Of a stretch of 8,866 bases of DNA, positions 1 through 5,480 are shown piece after piece. The position numbers and the translations under genes are program-made. Within the stretch, counting starts at the first letter, position 1; each line of letters opens with the position of its first letter. Below the pieces are notes generated by a model, which had not been told where the DNA came from, did not search any database, and saw only the letters and a list, made by a program, of their open reading frames with translations. Location of the stretch: NCBI GenBank assembly GCA_012521315.1, contig JAAYMP010000177.1, positions 1-8,866 of the forward strand, in the 5' to 3' direction. The stretch comes from Bacillota bacterium. Its GTDB lineage: Bacteria; Bacillota; UBA4882; UBA10575.

Positions 1-1
1 A

Positions 2-508
2 GCGGTCGGTCGCCGGTTCTTGCACGGACAACAAGAGCAGGAGGAGGGGGAGGAAAAGCCCAGTTTTTTGCCTTTCCCTGATTTACTGGTGATCGACGGC
101 GGAAAGGGGCAATTGAACGCGGTCTACGCCAAACTGGCGGCGCTCGGGTGGGCGGATCAGCCGTTGATCAGCTTGGCGGAGAAGGAGGAAGAGATTTATC
201 AGCGCGGTGGGGATGAACCCTTGCGCTTGCCCCCGGACGATCAGGCTTTGCACCTTTTGCAGTACCTGCGGGACGAAGCCCATCGTTTTGCCCTGACCTT
301 CCACCGTGCCCGGCGGCAAAAACAGAGCGTCGCTTCGGCTTTAGACCGGATTAAAGGGATTGGGCCCAAGCGGAAAAAGGCGCTCCTGCAGAAATTCGGT
401 TCGCTCCGGCAGATTCGTGAAGCATCGCTGGAGGAGTTGTTATCGGTGGAAGGGATGACGGTCAGTGCGGCGCAGGCCCTTTTGGAGGGCTTGGAGGAGG
501 TGGAGTAG
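2..508 (+). CDS. uvrC: UvrABC excinuclease subunit C, C-terminal part (5' end outside window)
   Basis: This is the last 168 residues of UvrC, the nuclease subunit that makes both incisions around damaged DNA in nucleotide excision repair. The reading frame is open to the left edge, so the GIY-YIG 3'-incision domain and UVR motif lie outside. In visible residue numbers, PDLLVIDGGKGQL (26-38) is the RNase H-like 5'-incision endonuclease core, with D32 as a catalytic acidic residue. RDEAHRFALTFHR (90-102) is the conserved His-containing motif of the same domain. The tail (about 113-165) holds a tandem helix-hairpin-helix DNA-binding domain, recognisable from GIGPKRKKALLQKFGS and the second hairpin at SVEGM. 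A low-complexity Gln/Glu-rich loop (residues 10-20) sits between RRF and the catalytic motif. TAG ends the gene at 506-508. No clear terminator follows at once. Family assignment is very secure; only the missing N-terminal part limits it. Confidence 0.96.
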   Translation, partial: AVGRRFLHGQQEQEEGEEKPSFLPFPDLLVIDGGKGQLNAVYAKLAALGWADQPLISLAEKEEEIYQRGGDEPLRLPPDDQALHLLQYLRDEAHRFALTFHRARRQKQSVASALDRIKGIGPKRKKALLQKFGSLRQIREASLEELLSVEGMTVSAAQALLEGLEEVE

Positions 509-634
509 GGGTAAATTATGCAAACAAAGTCAATATATACATTATGGGGTTTAGCAGGAGTTATGTTTCAAAAAGCGAAATAGTAGGGCAGAACAAGGAC
601 CATCAAAACTTCATAACACAGCCCAGGAAACAGT

Positions 635-650
635 CAAGTTTACAAGTTTA
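635..650. repeat. 8-base perfect tandem direct repeat (CAAGTTTA x2)
   Basis: CAAGTTTA occurs twice head to tail at 635-642 and 643-650, inside the leader of the outer-membrane protein gene. It could be a regulator half-site pair or chance. Nothing else in the sequence decides between these. Confidence 0.4.
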
Positions 651-676
651 CTACACCTGCGACAACCGTCCGGTGT

Positions 677-687
677 AAAGGAGGTGA
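677..687 (+). promoter_or_regulatory. Orphan Shine-Dalgarno sequence in leader (possible mRNA-stabilising ribosome site)
   Basis: AAAGGAGGTGA at 677-687 is nearly the full complement of the 16S rRNA 3' end, yet no start codon lies 5-9 bases downstream. The first ATG (701) is 14 bases away and opens only 22 codons. It sits about 190 bases upstream of the barrel gene start. In Bacillus thuringiensis cry3A mRNA, an untranslated Shine-Dalgarno element (STAB-SD) binds ribosomes and protects the 5' end. A similar role here is inference. Confidence 0.35.
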
Positions 688-860
688 AAACGACTTAGGC
701 ATGGGACGGAAGGACAGGGGTAGTAATTCATCGCACTACCGTTCGTGGCCGGAAAAGAGGAAGAATTGAGGAAACATGACCACTCAGTTCGGTTCTTTTC
801 CTATCGCAGCACCAATTCTAATCAAGAAACCAAAAATCGAAGAAAAAATCGCAGAACCTA

Positions 861-866
861 AGGAGG
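861..866 (+). promoter_or_regulatory. Ribosome binding site deciding the ATG start of the outer-membrane protein
   Basis: AGGAGG at 861-866 lies 9 bases before ATG 876 and 6 bases before an in-frame TTG at 873. ATG 876 is preferred because it gives a clean signal peptide starting MKR and is the stronger codon. Confidence 0.7.
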
Positions 867-875
867 AACCAGTTG

Positions 876-1910
876 ATGAAACGAATTGTCGCATCATTAC
901 TTGCCTTATTCCTGATTGCAACCATGACCCCAGTTGTGATGGCTGCCAATATGGATTTCTCGGGTGAAGTCGTCACGGAAGCCGTTTATGGCGAGAATTT
1001 TGGCGGAAATTCCGAGATTAAGCTCACCGGCAAGATCGGTGAAGGCTTGAAAGCCGGCCTTGGCTTCGGCAGTAAAGAAGAGACCTTCCCGTGGAAGGCC
1101 TGGGATCTGGGGATTACCGCTTTATGGCTGGAGACCAACGGCGCATTAGTTCCGGGCACCCCTGGGTTTAACACCAGAATCGGGTCCTTGAACCATAGCT
1201 ACTCGGATTTTGTAGCTGCTGGGATCAAAACCACCGGGATCAGCATTGACCGGTTGGCGATCGGCCCGGTGACCCTTGGCGGGTACTATTCCGTGTATGG
1301 TAGTGAGGAGGAGGTCCTTCTGGACCGGGGTGCTTACGTCAAAGTCAACCCGATGGACGGAATTGAGGCCCAGGTGACCGTGGTGAAAGCCGACGAACAG
1401 CTCGCCTACGCCTTGTCCACCACCGTGCAACCGCTGGCCGGAGCCGAAGTTTCCGGGACCTATGCGGCCGTGCAAGAAGGAACCGACGCTTACCGGGTGA
1501 AAGGTAAATACCAAGTGTTGGAAGGCCTTGAAGTTCGGGCCGGCTACCAAGATATCCCGACCGAATTTGACGCGGTCCACCGGAACGTCGACCCCGACGA
1601 CGACAATTGCCTGATTCCGGGAATCGGCTTCACCGTTGGCGCGACTGCCAATCAATTCGGTTTTGAAGTTGCCGCCGACTATGTGGACTACGCAAAGACG
1701 GTTGATTACTCCATCGCCCGTACGGTCAGCATCGCCGGGCTGGACTTCAACACTGAGCTGGCTGGTAATTATGATTTTGAAACCGCGGAAGCGGAAGAGC
1801 TGGAAGCGACGATTGGTTACAATGCCCCGAATGGTCTGGAGCTTACGGCCGGTTATGACTTCATCGCGAACCAGCCCACGATCTCTGCCGGTTTAGAGTT
1901 GCAATTCTAA
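876..1910 (+). CDS. Putative outer-membrane beta-barrel (porin-like) protein
   Basis: This 344-residue secreted protein is predicted to form a beta-barrel in an outer membrane. Residues 1-23 are a typical Sec signal peptide: MKR, a hydrophobic core of about 15 residues, then the VMA|AN cleavage site. The mature chain is almost entirely short alternating hydrophobic/polar strands separated by Gly, Asn, Asp and Pro turns. Repeated strand-like patterns include KLTGKIGEGLKAGLGFGS, VTLGGYYSVYG, LEVRAGYQDI and LELTAGYDFI. The last residues are AGLELQF, fitting the terminal-Phe beta-signal recognised by BamA-type assembly machines. Cysteine is nearly absent (one residue). No SLH domain is visible in the N-terminal region, so anchoring is probably by the barrel itself rather than by peptidoglycan binding as in OmpM-type porins. 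AGGAGG precedes the ATG by 9 bases. A strong hairpin follows, suggesting a single-gene unit. The family was not recognised by name; substrate and pore size are unknown. An alternative is a secreted beta-rich S-layer-like protein. Confidence 0.75.
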   Translation: MKRIVASLLALFLIATMTPVVMAANMDFSGEVVTEAVYGENFGGNSEIKLTGKIGEGLKAGLGFGSKEETFPWKAWDLGITALWLETNGALVPGTPGFNTRIGSLNHSYSDFVAAGIKTTGISIDRLAIGPVTLGGYYSVYGSEEEVLLDRGAYVKVNPMDGIEAQVTVVKADEQLAYALSTTVQPLAGAEVSGTYAAVQEGTDAYRVKGKYQVLEGLEVRAGYQDIPTEFDAVHRNVDPDDDNCLIPGIGFTVGATANQFGFEVAADYVDYAKTVDYSIARTVSIAGLDFNTELAGNYDFETAEAEELEATIGYNAPNGLELTAGYDFIANQPTISAGLELQF

Positions 1911-1927
1911 AACCCATTTAACATGAA

Positions 1928-1951
1928 GCGTGGTGCATCGCCGCACCATGC
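1928..1951. repeat. Inverted repeat (9-bp hairpin) after the outer-membrane protein gene
   Basis: Arms 1928-1936 and 1943-1951 (GCGTGGTGC / GCACCATGC) pair over 9 bp with one G-T wobble around a 6-base loop. It starts 17 bases after the stop codon and has no T-run, so it may act as a 3'-end stabiliser or as the first of two stacked 3' hairpins. Confidence 0.55.
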
Positions 1952-1969
1952 TTTGGCCGAAAAGAAGAA

Positions 1970-2005
1970 AGAGACACCCCGGAAGATCCGGGGTGTCTCT
2001 GTTTG
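1970..2005 (+). terminator. Very strong inverted repeat, probable terminator of the outer-membrane protein gene
   Basis: A perfect 14-bp stem (1970-1983 with 1987-2000, core GACACCCCGGA) closes on a 3-base loop AGA and is followed by GTTTG. The T-tract is short, but the stem is by far the most stable hairpin in the window. It ends the barrel transcript about 60 bases after the stop. A run of A's upstream (1959-1970 region, AAAAGAAGAAA) could give partial bidirectional function. Confidence 0.8.
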
Positions 2006-2364
2006 ACGTCCGTTTATTTGGTGGACTTTGGCCAGGGATGAACATATTACGATCCAACCGTTAGATTAGGGGGGAACCGGCCGGGGAAAGGCCAGGTATT
2101 TCAAGGCAGGAAAATTTGGGATTATGTCGAATATAAATAACCAAGAAAACTGAAAAGCTCGCGCAAAAGTAATAAACCAACCAGCTTATATCGGGCGAAA
2201 CACGCCCTTCATTAATGATAGAGACAAAAACCACTGGTCACGATAGAAGGTGGATAAGCAACCGTTATATGTCGACCATGATTGACAAACTTTGGAGTAA
2301 ATAAACGAGATTCAATATAAAAATATTTTTAAATAAATTGCTTGAATTTGGGAGGTAGGTAATT
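2001..2364 (+). other. AT-rich intergenic region upstream of the sugar ABC ATPase gene
   Basis: There are 364 bases without a gene on either strand. The second half is markedly AT-rich compared with the flanking genes. It contains a GGGCG/CGCCC hairpin (2193-2197 with 2203-2207, 5-base loop) and an A/T palindrome around 2321-2336 just before the gene. A TTGACA hexamer at 2282-2287 has no -10 box at the proper distance. I see no riboswitch class and no clear catabolite-response (cre) element. It probably holds the regulatory region of the ATPase gene. Confidence 0.5.
2292..2321 (+). promoter_or_regulatory. ugpC: Possible sigma-A promoter for the sugar ABC ATPase gene
   Basis: TTGGAG (2292-2297) and TATAAA (2316-2321) are separated by 18 bases. 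The -10 matches 5 of 6 consensus positions and the -35 only 3 of 6. The nearby TTGACA at 2282-2287 is a better -35 hexamer but would be 28 bases from this -10. The call is tentative. Confidence 0.35.
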
Positions 2365-3468
2365 TTGGCAAAAGTCGTCTTCGAGCACGTTTACAAGAAG
2401 TTCCCCAACGGTGTGGTTGCGGTTAACGATTTTAACTTAGAGATTAAAGACAAAGAGTTTGTGGTTCTGGTTGGGCCCTCCGGTTGCGGGAAAACTACCT
2501 CTTTACGTTGTGTCGCCGGGCTTGAAGAGGCAAGTTCCGGTAATATATACATTGGAGATAACTTGGTAAACGATGTCGCGCCGAAAGACCGGGATATCGC
2601 AATGGTCTTTCAGAACTACGCGCTCTACCCCCATATGGATGTTTACAACAACATGGCTTTCGGTTTGAAACTGCGGAAATTTCCAAAGGTGGAGATTGAT
2701 CGCCGGGTGAAGGAAGCGGCGAAGATTCTCGGGATTGAAAACCTCCTCAACCGGCGGCCGAAAGCACTCTCCGGCGGTCAGCGGCAACGGGTGGCGTTGG
2801 GCCGGGCGATCGTCCGGGAACCGAAGGTCTTCTTGATGGATGAGCCCCTCTCCAACCTTGACGCCAAATTACGGGTTCAGATGCGGGCGGAATTACAAAA
2901 ACTGCATAACCGGTTGCAAACCACCGTCATCTATGTTACCCACGACCAGATTGAGGCCATGACCATGGGAGACCGGATCGTGGTGATGAAAGACGGCGTC
3001 ATCCAGCAAGTCGGTCGTCCGCTTGACATATACGACCATCCGAACAATGTGTTTGTGGCCGGTTTTATCGGGACTCCGCCGATGAACTTTTTGGAGGGGG
3101 TGGTCCGGAAAGCAAACGGCCGGATCTACGTCGATTTTGGGACCTTCAAGCTTTATGTCCCGGAGGGCAAGTTTAAAACCGTCAATATGTATGTGGATAA
3201 AGAGGTCATCTTCGGGATTCGTCCGGAGAACATCTCTGAACTGACCGGTGCTTCCAATGTGAATCCGGAAGATGTGGTGACCGCGACCGTTGACGTCAGC
3301 GAGCTCATCGGGTCCGAGACCTACCTTTGGGTTTCCAATGGGCCGCACAATTTCACCGCCCGGGTGGATGCCCATACCAAAGCGGCCGATGGCGACCAAA
3401 CGCAATTGGTCTTCAATACCCAGAAGATGCACCTCTTTGATAAAGAAACGGAGAAAGCCATTTCGTAA
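2365..3468 (+). CDS. ugpC: Sugar ABC transporter ATP-binding protein, MsmX/UgpC/MalK type
   Basis: This 367-residue ATPase powers CUT1-type carbohydrate (or glycerol-phosphate) importers from the cytoplasmic face. Every ATPase motif is intact: Walker A GPSGCGKT at 37-44, Q-loop Q83, signature LSGGQ at 135-139, Walker B VFLMDE at 155-160, D-loop SNLD at 163-166 and switch His H193. The C-terminal third (about 240-365) is the MalK-type regulatory/TOBE region, with the conserved FGIRPENI segment. The length is usual for the family. The start is TTG at 2365, preceded by GGGAGG at 2350-2355 with 9-base spacing; no ATG gives a better fit. No permease or solute-binding gene adjoins it, so like Bacillus MsmX it may be a shared ATPase serving several transporters encoded elsewhere. 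That is inference from context. A ROK sugar kinase follows after a terminator. The substrate cannot be told from sequence; the symbol reflects family usage, with msmX or malK as alternatives. Confidence 0.93.
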   Translation: MAKVVFEHVYKKFPNGVVAVNDFNLEIKDKEFVVLVGPSGCGKTTSLRCVAGLEEASSGNIYIGDNLVNDVAPKDRDIAMVFQNYALYPHMDVYNNMAFGLKLRKFPKVEIDRRVKEAAKILGIENLLNRRPKALSGGQRQRVALGRAIVREPKVFLMDEPLSNLDAKLRVQMRAELQKLHNRLQTTVIYVTHDQIEAMTMGDRIVVMKDGVIQQVGRPLDIYDHPNNVFVAGFIGTPPMNFLEGVVRKANGRIYVDFGTFKLYVPEGKFKTVNMYVDKEVIFGIRPENISELTGASNVNPEDVVTATVDVSELIGSETYLWVSNGPHNFTARVDAHTKAADGDQTQLVFNTQKMHLFDKETEKAIS

Positions 3469-3496
3469 GGGTTCCGCAAAAGAAAAGCTTGACCCC

Positions 3497-3533
3497 AGCA
3501 ATCCCCCATCGCTCTGGTGGGGGATTGTTTAAA
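3497..3533 (+). terminator. Rho-independent terminator after the ATPase gene
   Basis: The 12-bp stem is CAATCCCCCATC (3499-3510) with TGGTGGGGGATTG's complementary part (3516-3527). It contains one G-T wobble and a 5-base loop, and is followed by TTTAAATTGTTTA. It lies 30 bases after the TAA and separates the ATPase transcript from the downstream kinase, though read-through is possible. Confidence 0.85.
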
Positions 3534-3585
3534 TTGTTTATTTAATAAAACTTAATAAAAGGCGTTTGCCGAAGGGGAGAGAACC

Positions 3586-4581
3586 ATGTATTATTTGGGG
3601 ATCGATCTAGGGGGGACCAATATTGCCGTCGGGCTGGTGGACGAAGAGGGACAGATCGTTGAGCGTGGCGACGTCCCGACCGGTAGAGAGCGGAGCGCCA
3701 CCTTGATCCTGAAGGATATGGCCGATTTGGCGCGGGACGTCATGGCCAAAGCCGGGGTTGGCTTTGACCAGCTTAACAGTGTCGGGGTAGGTTCCCCGGG
3801 GGCCCCCGATGTGGAGAACGGTGTCATTATATACAATAATAATCTGGGCTTTCGCAACGTACCGGTCCGCGCCGAACTGCAAAAATACCTGCCCTTACCG
3901 GTCTTTGTCGACAATGATGCCAACTGTGCGGCGCTGGCCGAGGGTCTGCTCGGCGCGGCCGGCGGGGTTCGCTACTCGGTCACGATCACGCTGGGGACCG
4001 GGATCGGCGGCGGGATCATTATCGACCACAAAATCTATAGCGGATTTAATAATGCCGGTTCGGAACTGGGCCACATGGTGATTGAGGCGAGTGGGAAATT
4101 ATGTTCCTGCGGCCGGAGAGGCTGTTGGGAAGCGTACGCGTCCGCCCGGGGCTTGATCGAAATGGCACAGGAGGCGGCGGAACAAGCGCCCGGTTCTTTG
4201 CTCTCGGCCATGGTCGACGGGGATTTAAGCAAAATCTCGGCGAAAACCCCTTTTAACGCCGCCAGGCAGGGCGATGCCGTGGCCGCCGCGGTGGTTGACA
4301 AGTATTTGGATTATTTGGCGGTTGGCATGGTAAATATCATCAACATCTTACAGCCCGAGGTGATCGTGATTGGCGGGGGTGTGTCAAAAGAAGGCGAGAA
4401 TCTTTTGGTTCCGTTGAAGGGTAAAGTGGCACGGTCGTGTTACGGCCAAGAGGGGATCCCCACGGCCGAGTTGCGCCTGGCCCTTATGGGCAACGACGCG
4501 GGGATCGTCGGGGCGGCCCTCTTGGGTTTTCCGCCGGAGAAACGTGCTCGGGTCAGCCTATTTGGTCGGGGCCGTCAATAA
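3586..4581 (+). CDS. ROK-family sugar kinase, probably glucokinase
   Basis: This 331-residue cytoplasmic kinase uses ATP to phosphorylate a hexose, most likely glucose to glucose-6-phosphate. The N-terminal phosphate-binding loop is GIDLGGTN (5-12). VDNDANCAALAE (108-119) contains the catalytic Asp (D111). TLGTGIGGG (135-143) is the second nucleotide-binding motif. ELGH (160-163) plus CSCGRRGCWE (173-182) provide the His-Cys-Cys-Cys zinc site typical of ROK proteins (H163, C173, C175, C180). VIVIGGGVS and NDAGIVGAALLG close the ATPase fold. There is no N-terminal helix-turn-helix, so it is an enzyme rather than a ROK repressor. ATG 3586 follows AAGGGGAG (3572-3579). Neighbouring a sugar-transporter ATPase supports a role in sugar use. 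The 3' end overlaps the converging yyaC gene by 24 bases. Fructokinase, N-acetylglucosamine or N-acetylmannosamine kinase activity cannot be excluded from sequence. Confidence 0.9.
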   Translation: MYYLGIDLGGTNIAVGLVDEEGQIVERGDVPTGRERSATLILKDMADLARDVMAKAGVGFDQLNSVGVGSPGAPDVENGVIIYNNNLGFRNVPVRAELQKYLPLPVFVDNDANCAALAEGLLGAAGGVRYSVTITLGTGIGGGIIIDHKIYSGFNNAGSELGHMVIEASGKLCSCGRRGCWEAYASARGLIEMAQEAAEQAPGSLLSAMVDGDLSKISAKTPFNAARQGDAVAAAVVDKYLDYLAVGMVNIINILQPEVIVIGGGVSKEGENLLVPLKGKVARSCYGQEGIPTAELRLALMGNDAGIVGAALLGFPPEKRARVSLFGRGRQ

Positions 4582-5196
4582 GGCGGTTTCCGAAGGTGTT
4601 ACCACCGGATGGTGGAAGAACCGGCGACAACTGGTGACCAATCCGGTACTAATCACGTCCGCCATCCGCATGACCAGGCTTAAACGGGTGTTTTGGAGGA
4701 CAAGGTACTCCATGAAGCCGCCGACATTCACCACGCCGATGATATGCATCTGCCCGACCGGGGGCAGATGTTTATTTACACCCGTCCCCGGGCGTAGCGG
4801 GCCGGGTTTAATGTTAATGGAGCCAATGTTTTCGGTCCGCCCCAGACAAGCGTCAACGGCGATAATAAACGGGTCGGGATGTTTCTCTTCAATTGCGGCG
4901 AGCGTTGCTTCGAGGTTGACCGCGTGCACGGGACGATCAAGCGTACCGTAGACTGTTACCTGGGAGGGAAGCTGGCCTTTAACTTTGGTACCGACCAACG
5001 GACCCAGGCTGTCGCCGGTTGAACGGTCGGTACCGATACAGAGCAGCACAAGGGATCTATTTTTACTGCACATATGGGTCAAGGATTTATAAAGGCGTTC
5101 TGTAAATAAGTGCGCTGCTTGTTCACTGTTGCTGTCAATGCGGTACGGAAGCAATGGCTGCAACTGAGCGGCTTTGCGCGCGAGCGAGAACCACAA
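4558..5196 (-). CDS. yyaC: Spore protease-like sporulation protein YyaC (DUF1256)
   Basis: This 212-residue member of the YyaC/DUF1256 family is found in endospore formers and is related in fold to hydrogenase-maturation and Gpr-type proteases. The exact role is unsettled. The hallmark motif CIGTDRSTGDSLGPLVG spans residues 53-69. VDACLG (114-119) supplies a second conserved Asp, and PPVGQMHIIGVVNVGGFME (145-163) is the family's third conserved block. An upstream in-frame ATG at 5265 would add 23 residues, but it lies ahead of the predicted sigma-E promoter. TTG 5196 has GGAGGGG (5208-5202) 5 bases before it and gives a length close to Bacillus YyaC (about 205 residues). The stop codon lies inside the 3' end of the ROK kinase gene (24-base convergent overlap). 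The gene is divergent from mazG. Unusual for the family is the basic, Pro-containing tail after residue 186. Confidence 0.88.
   Translation of the reverse strand: MWFSLARKAAQLQPLLPYRIDSNSEQAAHLFTERLYKSLTHMCSKNRSLVLLCIGTDRSTGDSLGPLVGTKVKGQLPSQVTVYGTLDRPVHAVNLEATLAAIEEKHPDPFIIAVDACLGRTENIGSINIKPGPLRPGTGVNKHLPPVGQMHIIGVVNVGGFMEYLVLQNTRLSLVMRMADVISTGLVTSCRRFFHHPVVTPSETALLTAPTK
4746..4777 (+). terminator. Probable terminator of the ROK kinase transcript, embedded in yyaC
   Basis: CATCTGCCC (4747-4755) and GGGCAGATG (4762-4770) form a perfect 9-bp stem with a 6-base loop, directly followed on the plus strand by TTTATTTACA. The T-tract is on the plus-strand side only, so it suits the rightward kinase transcript 165 bases past its stop. 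On the minus strand the same bases encode conserved YyaC residues. Confidence 0.6.
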
Positions 5197-5201
5197 ACTT
5201 A

Positions 5202-5208
5202 CCCCTCC
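5202..5208 (-). promoter_or_regulatory. yyaC: Ribosome binding site deciding the TTG start of yyaC
   Basis: On the minus strand GGAGGGG (5208 down to 5202) lies 5 bases before TTG 5196-5194. No comparable site precedes the upstream ATG at 5265, so the shorter protein is preferred. Confidence 0.65.
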
Positions 5209-5234
5209 ACCTTTCCGGTAAATTGACACATTGT

Positions 5235-5263
5235 ATCTTATGTAGTTTAGGTGGCGGCTATAC
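5235..5263 (-). promoter_or_regulatory. yyaC: Sigma-E-type (sporulation) promoter of yyaC
   Basis: On the minus strand GTATA (5263-5259) is followed after 16 bases by CATAAGAT (5242-5235). This fits the Bacillus sigma-E pattern ATa-N16-18-CATAnnnT at every defined position. Transcription would start near 5228, about 30 bases before the TTG start codon and downstream of the ATG at 5265. Sigma-K shares the CATAnnnTA -10 but needs a different -35. In Bacillus yyaC is, as I recall, under forespore sigma-F, so mother-cell control here would be a difference. Confidence 0.6.
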
Positions 5264-5265
5264 AT

Positions 5266-5480
5266 AATTTTTCAATTTTGCTTTACAACTTGGCGCCTGC
5301 TGGGCGGAGAGGACGGGCCGCCGGTTTGTGATGGAACAAAACAGAACAAGAGGGGAGTGATGGCGGCTTTGGGATAAACGGACAGGGGATACTAACCAAG
5401 CCTGACCAATCCGGCGGAAACGGTGAAACGGTTGCCAAAATTTAGACAGATAGAAATCGAAAAATAAAGGAGAGAAGAGC
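5266..5480. other. Divergent intergenic region between yyaC and mazG
   Basis: These 215 bases carry the upstream sequences of both divergent genes. A short tandem GAAACGGT repeat lies near 5418-5433, and AGGAGAG (5468-5474) is the mazG ribosome binding site. I could not identify a convincing promoter for mazG. Confidence 0.4.

Larger units (their letters stand above)
509..875 (+). other. Long non-coding leader upstream of the outer-membrane protein gene
   Basis: These 367 bases between uvrC and the barrel gene contain no convincing gene. They hold an 8-base tandem repeat (CAAGTTTA at 635-642 and 643-650), a short inverted repeat ACACC/GGTGT (653-657 with 672-676), a near-perfect Shine-Dalgarno sequence at 677-687 with no suitable start codon behind it, and a 6-bp hairpin GGTAGT/ACTACC (719-724 with 735-740). 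Two tiny frames exist: 518-583 (21 codons plus stop) and 701-769 (22 codons plus stop). Neither resembles a known leader peptide. I could not find a believable sigma-A promoter or match the region to a riboswitch class. The simplest reading is a long 5' untranslated region for the abundant membrane protein. Confidence 0.5.

Noticed and set aside
545..700. Possible cyclic-di-GMP (GEMM) or other known riboswitch in the barrel leader
   Set aside because: Fragments such as ACACAGCCCAGG look superficially similar, but the conserved GEMM tetraloop-receptor and following motif are missing.
776..967. 63-codon frame with ATG and a Cys-rich end, upstream of and overlapping the barrel gene
   Set aside because: Its Cys-rich half lies entirely inside the confident barrel coding region in another frame, and the ribosome site (GAGGA, 3-base spacing) is poor. 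The first 33 codons alone show no family.
1146..1655. 169-codon minus-strand frame inside the barrel gene
   Set aside because: It is antisense to a well-supported gene, with no ribosome binding site and no recognisable motif.
2282..2287. Perfect TTGACA -35 hexamer before the ATPase gene
   Set aside because: No -10 hexamer lies 16-18 bases downstream (ACGAGA region); the nearest TATAAA is 28 bases away.
2893..3501. 202-codon minus-strand frame opposite the ATPase gene
   Set aside because: It is complementary to a fully conserved ATPase and overlaps the terminator, so it is a frame shadow.
5197..5265. Upstream ATG extension of yyaC (23 extra residues)
   Set aside because: The predicted sigma-E promoter lies within this stretch, no ribosome binding site precedes the ATG, and the family length fits the TTG start at 5196.
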